IMG/VR virus record: IMGVR_UViG_3300025767_001189
Location: 1-26,668 of that record
DNA from: a virus
DNA: 26,668 nt
Direction: 5' to 3' (one strand)
Shown here in pieces: positions 6,661 to 13,807 of the stretch; the stretch's first letter is position 1, and each line of letters starts with the position of its first letter. Below the pieces are notes generated by a model. It saw nothing but the letters and a program-made list of their open reading frames with translations, did no database searches and was not told the origin of the DNA. The translations under genes were made by a program, and so were the position numbers.

Positions 6661-7545
6661 TTACTTTCCGATAATATTTTCCCACAGGTAGGCATGCACT
6701 CGAGCGGACACTCGATATCCACGTCGCAGAGCCTCATCAGCAATCACATGAGCAGGAATATGACCACCAACCTCACCTTTCTGACCCTCTACAGTACCAC
6801 CCAAAGGCATAATCCATACAGGATAGGTCACACCCGCTCGACGATATAGCTGAACAACTTCTTCAATCTCATTCCAAGCATCATCAGCTCCATTGCAGAC
6901 AAATTTAAGCTGTCCTTGATGAGATAGATCATGGTAGTCGGCAACAATCTCAGGTAGGATAGCTTTCTCACGCTTCTCGCCAGCGACCGTCCACAACTTG
7001 GGACTAACCGAGAAGAACAACTCAGTTGAAAAGTTGTTAGCCCAGTACGCCACAAACTCATCTGTTAATGGCTGAGTTCCATTCGTCTCAAAGGTAACAC
7101 TAGGGATTGTCTGTTTATTAGCGTCATAATAATTCAACACTTCGACAACTGCACGCTGAGCGTGCTTCATCATAGGCTCTCCGCCAGTAAAACACATATG
7201 AATGTTATCATTAAAATTGCGATTGGGAATAGCATCAAGAATTTTCTCAGCAATTTCACTAGCGGTCTCCTTATGCTGCAAGTGCTTAAACTTAGCAGAC
7301 CAAGAGTACGAAGAGTCGCATCCTCGCTCAAACACAGGCAGGTCTTCAATCTTCTTGTAGTCTTCTACTTTGATATTTTGATAAGGTAGGACATAGGTAT
7401 CGGGATTAGTCGGATCCGATTGACCAAATCCATCACACTGTAAATTGCACAAGAAGAACCGAAGCCATGCAGTCGGCTCGCCAGTGTACTTACCTTCACC
7501 TTGCATAGAGTAGAAAATCTCACTATACGCATACTGCTTACTCAT
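6661..7545 (-). CDS. queE: 7-carboxy-7-deazaguanine synthase (radical SAM)
   Basis: A 294-aa QueE, which rearranges 6-carboxytetrahydropterin into 7-carboxy-7-deazaguanine. The N-terminus SEIFYSMQGEGKYTG (8-22) is the QueE signature, with FTGGEP at 119-124 and FETNGT following. The cluster cysteines are unusual: C33 and C37 form CX3C, but the third, in CDSSYSW (76-82), comes after a 38-residue stretch. Aligned with the CX3CX2CD pattern of Bacillus-type QueE, this is an insertion of about 36 residues inside the cluster loop. The gene is longer than usual QueE (about 210-245 aa). It is coupled by ATGA to the small gene upstream. Confidence 0.92.
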   Translation of the reverse strand: MSKQYAYSEIFYSMQGEGKYTGEPTAWLRFFLCNLQCDGFGQSDPTNPDTYVLPYQNIKVEDYKKIEDLPVFERGCDSSYSWSAKFKHLQHKETASEIAEKILDAIPNRNFNDNIHMCFTGGEPMMKHAQRAVVEVLNYYDANKQTIPSVTFETNGTQPLTDEFVAYWANNFSTELFFSVSPKLWTVAGEKREKAILPEIVADYHDLSHQGQLKFVCNGADDAWNEIEEVVQLYRRAGVTYPVWIMPLGGTVEGQKGEVGGHIPAHVIADEALRRGYRVSARVHAYLWENIIGK

Positions 7546-7724
7546 TTTACATCCTTTTTAACAATCGTCCATGTACCATCTTTGTTGTCGATCCATGTCA
7601 TCACATCGCCGACTTTCCATCCCGCAGCTTCCATCAATTCATCGGGAAACTCAACAGCTAGGTCACCTTCAAATTCAATGATCGGTACTGTCCATGATGT
7701 TTGGATATTTGTTGTGTCGCTCAT
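7542..7724 (-). CDS. Small hypothetical protein, AbrB-like hint
   Basis: A 60-aa protein between queD and queE, overlapping both by ATGA. The core FPDELMEAAGWKVGDVMTW (26-44) followed by GTWTIVKK resembles the LPxxxxxxxGxxxGDxl plus short beta strand layout of swapped-hairpin AbrB/MazE DNA-binding domains. The fold is a guess from this pattern. A regulatory or accessory role in the queD-queE operon is possible; no catalytic motif is visible. Confidence 0.7.
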   Translation of the reverse strand: MSDTTNIQTSWTVPIIEFEGDLAVEFPDELMEAAGWKVGDVMTWIDNKDGTWTIVKKDVK

Positions 7725-8221
7725 GCAAACAAGTCCTCATTCCACTCGCGATGGCCTTCACGATAAGCCATATTAGCTTGAGTCTCGCGTACCTCTACTC
7801 GGTAGCACCACAGACGCTCAGCCTCTGCAGGTCCCCACATATCAGGAATGTACACTCCGTTGACATAATTGTACAGCTGATCAGACAGACCTTCACAACC
7901 CAATTTAGGAAGGATAGTTAGTTTAGCAATACCGCGGCGTTGCATCTCCATGTACAGCTCTAATTCAGGATCGTCTTCAGCAACGAGTAACGTATGGTCA
8001 AACTGACTTTCCAATACATTCTTCAATTCTTTTAGACCACCATAGTCGGCAGCCCAGTTACGGACATCTAGGTCATCGGTACCAAAGTAAAACTTCATCG
8101 AGAAGCTATAGCCGTGGATTGTGTTACAGTGACTATCAGCCCGCCACTGTCGGTATGCGCATGGGAATGCGTCATGATACTCTTTAGTACTTGTGTACTT
8201 GTATACTCTTGGTTCGTTCAT
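7721..8221 (-). CDS. queD: 6-carboxy-5,6,7,8-tetrahydropterin synthase
   Basis: A 166-aa QueD that converts dihydroneopterin triphosphate to 6-carboxytetrahydropterin. SHCNTIHGYSF (30-40) holds the catalytic Cys (C32) and the HGY/HGH zinc motif (H36), and QFDHTLL (73-79) is the conserved DH motif. EVRET near residue 147 supplies the substrate-binding Glu. It is longer than bacterial QueD (about 120 aa), with an insertion around 80-125. The ATG at 8221 follows a GAGG site that can be paired in a leader hairpin. It heads the queD, 60-aa, queE, DegT, radical SAM operon. Confidence 0.9.
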   Translation of the reverse strand: MNEPRVYKYTSTKEYHDAFPCAYRQWRADSHCNTIHGYSFSMKFYFGTDDLDVRNWAADYGGLKELKNVLESQFDHTLLVAEDDPELELYMEMQRRGIAKLTILPKLGCEGLSDQLYNYVNGVYIPDMWGPAEAERLWCYRVEVRETQANMAYREGHREWNEDLFA

Positions 8222-8228
8222 ATAAGTT

Positions 8229-8283
8229 CCTCTTTAGAGGGGGGCAGAATGTTTTGAGAGGGTTGATCCCCGGTTAGGCCTCT
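8229..8283 (-). promoter_or_regulatory. Possible preQ1-type riboswitch in the queD leader
   Basis: The 75-base leader before queD can form, on the minus strand, a 5-bp hairpin AGAGG/CCTCT (8279-8283 with 8257-8261). Its loop begins CCTAACC and contains GGGG (8268-8271). An A-rich linker CAAAACATTCTG then leads to CCCCCC (8239-8244), which can pair with the loop GGGG as an H-type pseudoknot. Overlapping that C-run, CCTC (8237-8240) can instead pair with the ribosome binding site GAGG (8229-8232). A hairpin with a tail pseudoknot and an A-rich linker is the architecture of preQ1-I riboswitches, and the gene is in that pathway. Not tested against a covariance model. Confidence 0.4.
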
Positions 8284-8296
8284 AGCTAGCATTATA

Positions 8297-8518
8297 TTAG
8301 ATATCCAACTTAAAGTCAACAATCTTGACACCCAGCGCCCAGTTCTCTGCAGCATCTTCAACATACTGGAGACTGTAATCTGGAAAGCGCTCTTCCCAAA
8401 TCATCGCATCACCAACATAATAGTTGATCTTGAATCGCTCGTCCCTAGAGTCAAGAACAATCTCACATCGATTGTTGATATCATCATCACTATAGTAAAC
8501 TGAAATAACTTTATCCAT
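8297..8518 (-). CDS. Hypothetical protein
   Basis: A 73-aa acidic protein, not recognised. It starts MDKVISVYYSDDD and ends VKIVDFKLDI; no membrane segment. The ATG at 8518 has a GGAG site nine bases upstream and overlaps the thyX stop by eight bases; a longer TTG start at 8533 has no site and was rejected. It is the last gene before the structured queD leader. Confidence 0.65.
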   Translation of the reverse strand: MDKVISVYYSDDDINNRCEIVLDSRDERFKINYYVGDAMIWEERFPDYSLQYVEDAAENWALGVKIVDFKLDI

Positions 8519-9194
8519 TTGTGTATTCTCCAATCATGGGGAACGCCTGAGTAATGGCTTGCGCGCAAGCCTTAGCAACCTGGATATGTTCCTTTTGAGT
8601 GCCATTAGCTGAGCGGAGTTCAATGTAATGGATCCAAGAGCGAATTGTGCCATTGACCTGCAACCTAGACATCATCAAGCCTTCTGGCAATACTGCCCTA
8701 GCCTGTTCCTTGGCAATACCATTATCAATAGCCCAACTGTAAGCCTCCTTTGCGGCATCGCGAACTTTGACTTGCTGTGCTTCCCACATCCAGGCAAGAC
8801 GCCGACCTTCGTCCGTGGTCATATCAACGTCTACACTATTCTGTCTATTTTTCTCGTCCTGAAGGCGTGGTTCGCGAAGTACCATTTCCAAATCTTTAGT
8901 TGGATCTGCGTACCTTTGTGAGAACTCTTGAAAGGAGAACGAGCGGTGTCGTAGTAACTGACGGCCGATGTCTCGGGTTGTTTCAACTTCGATACAGGCT
9001 GAGACCATTTCAAATGGGGACCAGTGTTTGTGCTTGGCCAGATATCCGAGCAGTTTTTCAGCAGTCGCTGTATTAAACTGGTTGGCTGGATTGCTAACTC
9101 TGGCGCAGTATGCAATAAGGTCCTGCGCGTCATATAACCCTTGATCATATAATTCCCTCGTAGGTTTGGAAAAGCTGATTAGTGTTGCTTTCAT
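8511..9194 (-). CDS. thyX: Flavin-dependent thymidylate synthase
   Basis: A 227-aa ThyX that makes dTMP from dUMP with FAD, NADPH and methylene-tetrahydrofolate. The family motif RHRxxSxNExSxRY is present as RHRSFSFQEFSQRY (82-95), with Gln in place of the usual Asn. SRLQVNGTIRSW near the C-terminus fits the dUMP-binding helix. T4 carries the unrelated ThyA-type enzyme (td), so this is a different solution. It lies one base after the gp41 stop and is in the replication transcript. Confidence 0.95.
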   Translation of the reverse strand: MKATLISFSKPTRELYDQGLYDAQDLIAYCARVSNPANQFNTATAEKLLGYLAKHKHWSPFEMVSACIEVETTRDIGRQLLRHRSFSFQEFSQRYADPTKDLEMVLREPRLQDEKNRQNSVDVDMTTDEGRRLAWMWEAQQVKVRDAAKEAYSWAIDNGIAKEQARAVLPEGLMMSRLQVNGTIRSWIHYIELRSANGTQKEHIQVAKACAQAITQAFPMIGEYTNG

Positions 9195-9195
9195 A

Positions 9196-10557
9196 TCAAT
9201 CCATCTTAAAGTTTTTAAATTTGTTTGTCGGTGCAGCTGCTGGCATTGTGTCGTTAATCAGATTGCTCTGAGCTTCGTCAACGTCATACAACCGCATTCT
9301 AGAACGATCTACACCGACGACAAACCGCTTGAAAGCGCCTGGATCGTTGTATCTATTCTTCAACTGCTTGACCATTATCTGTCCCTGAGCCTCTAGCTCC
9401 TCATTGGACACCAGAGCAAACATTAGATCGGCAGTAGCAGGGAGACCAAAACTTTCTGACGTATCCTCAAGTCCAGGATCCGAACTGGAATAACCAGACC
9501 GGGTGGTCTGGGTTGCAGACACAATAGGTACGTCGAATTCGACTGCAAGGCCACGAAGCTCTTCAGCAACTGCTTTGATATACGTATACGAATTGATAGA
9601 CCCTCCCATAGCTTTCATTCTAGACGATGCACAAATATTTAGGTAATCTATAAAGATAATCTCAGGAACAAAATTCTTCTTTAGCTTCAATTCGTTTAGC
9701 AAGGCTCGGAAATGACTTGAATTAGCTTGACCAGTAGGATACTCTTTAACAATTAGTTTACCATGAGTCTTGGCTGCAATGTTCTTAACTTTAGTCGTTA
9801 ACATATCCTTGGACAGCTTATCCAGCTGATCAATGGGTACGTTCAACAGGTTAGCGTCAATCCGCTCGGCAATACGCTCCTCTGCCATCTCCATAGTAAT
9901 ATACAAGACATTGCGGCCTTGGGTCAGAGCATTAGCGCCGACATGACACATAAACAAAGACTTGCCCACGCCAGTACCAGCTAGAGCAATATTCAAAGTC
10001 TTGTTGGGTAAACCACCCTTAGTAATTTTATTAAAGTACTCAAGATCAAACGGAATTCGTTCTTCTTGCTCATGATAGAAGTCGTAGCGCTGTTCGACAT
10101 TCTCAATATAATCGTGGCCAATGTTGGCATCAAACGTAACGGCCAATGCTTTCTGCAAAATATCAGGAAGAGCATTCTTCGTCAGCGTTTGATGTTTCCC
10201 ATCAATAATAGTGATCGACTCCATAATCGCATTATAGACAGCTCGGTCTTGGCACCACTTTTCAGTAGTATCCAACAACCACTTGTCATCAATAGCTTCT
10301 TTACCAAAGATATTAGGAATAATTTCCAATGCATGGCGATAGTGTTCTTCGTTCATATCAGCTTGATCCAGCTCGATCTTAAACGCTTCGAGAGTCGGCA
10401 ACTTGTTGTACTTTGATACAAACTTACCTACTTCTTTATATAACTGACGATACACACCCTCGAAGTAATCAGGTTTTATAAACGGAAGTACCTTGCGCAT
10501 AAACGGATCGTTAGTCAGAATATTACGCAATACAGTCTGCTCAATATTAATGTTCAT
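9196..10557 (-). CDS. 41: Replicative DNA helicase gp41 (DnaB family)
   Basis: A 453-aa DnaB-type hexameric helicase that unwinds the phage replication fork. Walker A AGTGVGKS lies at 193-200 and Walker B IIFIDYLN at 300-307, followed by the RecA-fold segment VSATQTTRSGY that holds the sensor residues. The N-terminal 150 residues are helical, as in T4 gp41 (475 aa). It follows the gp40-like gene by three bases, as in T4 (uvsX-40-41). In T4 it pairs with primase gp61; no gp61 is visible here, but an AEP-like gene is. Confidence 0.95.
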   Translation of the reverse strand: MNINIEQTVLRNILTNDPFMRKVLPFIKPDYFEGVYRQLYKEVGKFVSKYNKLPTLEAFKIELDQADMNEEHYRHALEIIPNIFGKEAIDDKWLLDTTEKWCQDRAVYNAIMESITIIDGKHQTLTKNALPDILQKALAVTFDANIGHDYIENVEQRYDFYHEQEERIPFDLEYFNKITKGGLPNKTLNIALAGTGVGKSLFMCHVGANALTQGRNVLYITMEMAEERIAERIDANLLNVPIDQLDKLSKDMLTTKVKNIAAKTHGKLIVKEYPTGQANSSHFRALLNELKLKKNFVPEIIFIDYLNICASSRMKAMGGSINSYTYIKAVAEELRGLAVEFDVPIVSATQTTRSGYSSSDPGLEDTSESFGLPATADLMFALVSNEELEAQGQIMVKQLKNRYNDPGAFKRFVVGVDRSRMRLYDVDEAQSNLINDTMPAAAPTNKFKNFKMD

Positions 10558-10560
10558 TCG

Positions 10561-10881
10561 TTATTCTATCTCTTTGTCTGTTTCTCTGGATTGTAGACTG
10601 CCATCTGCAATTGACTGCCGAACCAACATGTACAACACATCTCCAGCATATTCTTGCAATGCTGCATTTGTTGTCGACAAATTGATATCAGGAGACTCAA
10701 TTATACGGAAATTAAATTTAATTTCAACATCTTGTTCTCTATCGCGACCATCCAACTGCACAGATCCATATTGGATAACAGTCTCAGGAAACGGACCAGT
10801 TAGGAAGCGAACCTCCCAACTGTCGTTGTCATCCTTAGATGGTACTAGTTGATAGTCTGTATTTTCAACTAGTTGCAACAC
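10561..10881 (-). CDS. 40: gp40-like head vertex assembly chaperone
   Basis: A 106-aa acidic protein placed exactly where T4 has gene 40, between uvsX and 41. In T4, gp40 assists assembly of the gp20 portal initiator at the membrane. The visible pattern, SWEVRFLTGPFPETVIQYG (21-39) then IKFNFRIIESPD and a helical C-terminus, agrees with what I recall of T4-like gp40 proteins; the assignment rests mainly on synteny. The start is GTG at 10881, with AAGGA six bases upstream, inside the uvsX end (17-base overlap). Confidence 0.65.
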   Translation of the reverse strand: MLQLVENTDYQLVPSKDDNDSWEVRFLTGPFPETVIQYGSVQLDGRDREQDVEIKFNFRIIESPDINLSTTNAALQEYAGDVLYMLVRQSIADGSLQSRETDKEIE

Positions 10882-11998
10882 TTACGATCCTTTCGGGGTC
10901 GACGACCGTTTGGTACCCGATCGAGTACTGCTTTTTGAGGAACTCTTTGAAGTCGGTTTGGGCGAAGACTGGCTGCCAGAACGCTTCGGTGAGCGTTTCT
11001 TTTTCGCGGTGCTTGCCGCTTTCGATGCCTCCGCTTCCGTCACCGCTGGAGGCGGATGGGGAAACGGCCAGTGACTTGTCCCCGGCGGTTGCGGTGGCGG
11101 TGCCTTCAAGTCTTCGGCTGAAGTCCCGTTGGTACCATCCGTTAGACGGTTTAATGACGTATCCTCCTGCGACTGCGACGTCGAGGAGTCCTGAGTATTC
11201 TTGTACTCCCCCGTCCCAAGTAACCGAGATAGGAATTCTAGACTTTTCTTTAACATAACGTGATTTCTCCACATTGATTACAAAATGATAACCTTTGATC
11301 TCAGTACCAACTTTATCCTGTTGACGACCCAAGATCCAAATGTTGTCAGCAGAGTAGTAGATACCAGTCCCACCGCCAACAATGTCCTTAGGAAAAAGAC
11401 CAATCTCTTTATAAGTATGGTTAATAGCTAACAGAGGAATATTCTTCATTGTTAGATATGGCGTAACCATACGGAACAAACCCTTCAAGGCCTTTGCACG
11501 AGACATATCTGCAACAGATTTCTCGTTCAATGCGTCTTCAACTTCTTTCTTCGAAGCTAAGTTGCCAATTGAATCAATGACGACAATAACCTTATCGTCA
11601 CGGCCAATTTCCTCAAGCTGAGACATAATATCGAATTTTAGCTCTTCGACATTCGCAACAGGGGTATGTAGGACACGACTCACGTCGATTCCAAATGTTT
11701 CGAAGTAAGACTGGGGTGACCCAAACTCCGAATCATAAAATAGCATAATAGCATCCGGATACTTCTTCAAATAGGCGCCAGCCATCAGAAGAGCAAACGA
11801 AGATTTAAAATGCTTTGAGGGACCAGCCAAGACAGTCAGTCCAGGTGCCAGTCCTCCGTCTACTGAACCAGACAACGCAACGTTGATCATAGGAACACTA
11901 GTGGGGATCATCTCCTTTTCAGAGAAGAACTTAGAATCAGCAAGTATGTCTGTACTAGAGATCTTACTGTTCTTTTTCAACTTATCCATTATACTCAT
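10865..11998 (-). CDS. uvsX: UvsX RecA-like recombinase
   Basis: A 377-aa strand-exchange protein for recombination-dependent replication and repair. Walker A is AGPSKHFKSS (58-67), close to the UvsX GPSKxFKS form; Walker B is VIVVIDSIGN (137-146). GWYQRD (287-292) and REKETLTEAFW (331-341) are the conserved C-terminal blocks. Between them is an insertion at about residues 299-328 made almost only of Gly, Ser, Ala and Thr, encoded by clearly GC-richer DNA than its surroundings (11015-11104). The end also runs about 16 residues past the usual final QYSIG. Start ATG overlaps the sugar dehydrogenase stop (ATGA). Confidence 0.95.
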   Translation of the reverse strand: MSIMDKLKKNSKISSTDILADSKFFSEKEMIPTSVPMINVALSGSVDGGLAPGLTVLAGPSKHFKSSFALLMAGAYLKKYPDAIMLFYDSEFGSPQSYFETFGIDVSRVLHTPVANVEELKFDIMSQLEEIGRDDKVIVVIDSIGNLASKKEVEDALNEKSVADMSRAKALKGLFRMVTPYLTMKNIPLLAINHTYKEIGLFPKDIVGGGTGIYYSADNIWILGRQQDKVGTEIKGYHFVINVEKSRYVKEKSRIPISVTWDGGVQEYSGLLDVAVAGGYVIKPSNGWYQRDFSRRLEGTATATAGDKSLAVSPSASSGDGSGGIESGKHREKETLTEAFWQPVFAQTDFKEFLKKQYSIGYQTVVDPERIVSVATS

Positions 11999-12843
11999 TG
12001 TTTATCCTTGTAGATAATGTTTTGCTCAATCTCACGCTCGTCGCGTTCATAGTTCGAGCGATATTGATTGTTAATTGTAATAGCTTTCTCCAGTAGAGTC
12101 AACTTATTACTGTACTTGGTAAATGCAGCTGTGTCTTTGGGAAAGCATGCTCCCCCATATCCTTGTTTGCCATCAAACCCAGGTACTCTTGTATGGGAGT
12201 GACCCACGCGGGTATCTCTACCTACGGCATTGATAATTGTACTGAAGTTAACCCCAGCGGTAACTGCGGCATCGTAGATCTGATTAAAGAATGTTACCTT
12301 AGTAGCGAGGAAGCTGTTAATTGTATACTTAACAAAACTAGCTTCTTCTAGAGTCATCTCTAACACTTCACATGGCGCGCACAAACTATATTGGCTGTAC
12401 ATACTGGCTAACCGCTGAGTGTCGTTGTACGCACCTCCCATGATATGGAACGGAGGATTGATAAACTGCTCGTTAGCAGACTTCTCTGTTAAGAATTCCG
12501 GATTGTACACCACCCCACTGACTAGTGCAATTTTGCTAAGAATGTCAGGGGTAACAGTGGACTTGATAGCAATAACATTATCGTGAATCTTACTACCCCG
12601 AAGCTTCTTCATTACTCCCAGAAGAATTGTTGCGTCAATTGAACCGCTGTCACCAAAAGGGGTAGGCACACAAACAAATATAAGATCGTATCTTCCGACA
12701 TGGATATCCTCCAACTTAGGGCTATCAGGGTATTTAGGATCTACAATAGTCTTTTCTACCCTGGGGTGAGTAAACCCATAATCAACTGCTTTACCCACAA
12801 AGCCATGCCCAATAATCAACACTTGCAATTTTCTTAACATCAT
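11995..12843 (-). CDS. UDP-sugar dehydrogenase family protein, lacks C-terminal domain
   Basis: A 282-aa protein of the UDP-glucose/GDP-mannose dehydrogenase family, which oxidises sugar C6 to a uronate with NAD. The Rossmann motif GHGFVG (12-17), VCVPTPF (57-63), NPEFL (114-118), the central-domain FVKYTINSFLATK (170-182) and the catalytic-cysteine loop GYGGACFPKDT (228-238, C233) are all there. The protein stops about 45 residues later, so the C-terminal UDP-binding domain (family length about 390-450) is missing. The ATG at 12843 lies one base after the upstream stop; an in-frame ATG at 12864 is possible but adds seven atypical residues. It sits between uvsX and the AEP-like gene. Confidence 0.87.
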   Translation of the reverse strand: MMLRKLQVLIIGHGFVGKAVDYGFTHPRVEKTIVDPKYPDSPKLEDIHVGRYDLIFVCVPTPFGDSGSIDATILLGVMKKLRGSKIHDNVIAIKSTVTPDILSKIALVSGVVYNPEFLTEKSANEQFINPPFHIMGGAYNDTQRLASMYSQYSLCAPCEVLEMTLEEASFVKYTINSFLATKVTFFNQIYDAAVTAGVNFSTIINAVGRDTRVGHSHTRVPGFDGKQGYGGACFPKDTAAFTKYSNKLTLLEKAITINNQYRSNYERDEREIEQNIIYKDKQ

Positions 12844-12844
12844 A

Positions 12845-13807
12845 TTAACCGTTCTTATAAACATACTCTAAAGCAGAATCGGCCTCGCGTTCCATAGGCC
12901 TATTCTCATACCACTTACCATGATCCATATCAAACTGTCGACACATATCAGCAATCTGCTTCGATGTGATAGGATACTCTCTCTTGATGGCATTACCAGC
13001 TAGCGCGACCATTATCTGATACATCTTGCGGTACCACCCCCCATCAGCAATCATCATATACTCAGACGCCTGACGTTTAGGCCAGAACGGACAGTCGTGA
13101 TACCCTGTCCAGTTTACCGATGTGTTATTTAGCTGGTCTTTACGGTGCTGGATGACTTGGTCTCTCCATGCATCGGGGAGACGATCAAGGAAGTTTGCTG
13201 CTGAACTTTTTCGATCGTCAAAGTACCACTTCGCGCATAGAGCATCAGGGTCAATGTGATTAGCACTGTTGCTAAAGATAAAGTTGTTACTGCCAGCATA
13301 CGTCGCAGGGATATAATACATTCGGCTGAGGTCTTTAGTCTGCTTATCTCCGATTGAGTCCAATTCTGAGTTGAGTGCGAACCAGAAGTGACGAATTCGC
13401 TCAGCCTCGACATGTCCCGTAAGAGGGAAGATAAGTCTGAACTTCGGCCGTGCAACAGTGCTGCTTGCAGTACTATAACAAACATAGCTCCAAGCGCCAA
13501 ATTTATTATAAAGAACATCTTTCAGATCCCCCTCAACAACATAATCGTCGACATCAACAGCAGCCCAGCCTGCCCAAGCAGTAACAGTTTTATTGGACCG
13601 ATTCGTTCCAGGCTCGAATACAGCCGGTGTAATAAGTTCCGCATCTTGCTTACCTTCCAATTCACGCTCAGAGAGCTTATATAAAAACTTTTCAAATTTA
13701 TCCCACGAGCCGAAATCCATCCGACGGTGAGTCTTGTTATCGTACACATATCGTTGCTGAGCTTCCCACCAGCGAGGCGACTTGAATACTGTCAATGAAT
13801 ACTTCAT
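12845..13807 (-). CDS. Archaeo-eukaryotic primase-like (PrimPol) protein
   Basis: A 320-aa protein with features of the AEP/PrimPol fold found in viral and plasmid primases. WAAVDVDDY (81-89) gives the hDhD metal motif (D85, D87). YSTASS followed by [10 protein letters not shown] (111-129) is the strand pair typical of RepB/VirE-type AEP domains, and [11 protein letters not shown] (158-168) resembles the third motif. The C-terminal 110 residues are helical and could be a PriCT-like cap. It overlaps gp43 by ATGA, so its synthesis is coupled to the polymerase. T4 primase gp61 is of the DnaG type and is not seen in this window; this protein may prime replication instead. Function inferred from motifs and context. 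Confidence 0.65.
   Translation of the reverse strand: MKYSLTVFKSPRWWEAQQRYVYDNKTHRRMDFGSWDKFEKFLYKLSERELEGKQDAELITPAVFEPGTNRSNKTVTAWAGWAAVDVDDYVVEGDLKDVLYNKFGAWSYVCYSTASSTVARPKFRLIFPLTGHVEAERIRHFWFALNSELDSIGDKQTKDLSRMYYIPATYAGSNNFIFSNSANHIDPDALCAKWYFDDRKSSAANFLDRLPDAWRDQVIQHRKDQLNNTSVNWTGYHDCPFWPKRQASEYMMIADGGWYRKMYQIMVALAGNAIKREYPITSKQIADMCRQFDMDHGKWYENRPMEREADSALEYVYKNG

Noticed and set aside
5582-6685. Longer GTG start for the DegT-type aminotransferase
   Set aside because: It would overlap queE by 25 bases; the ATG at 6658 has a better ribosome site and sits just after the queE stop.
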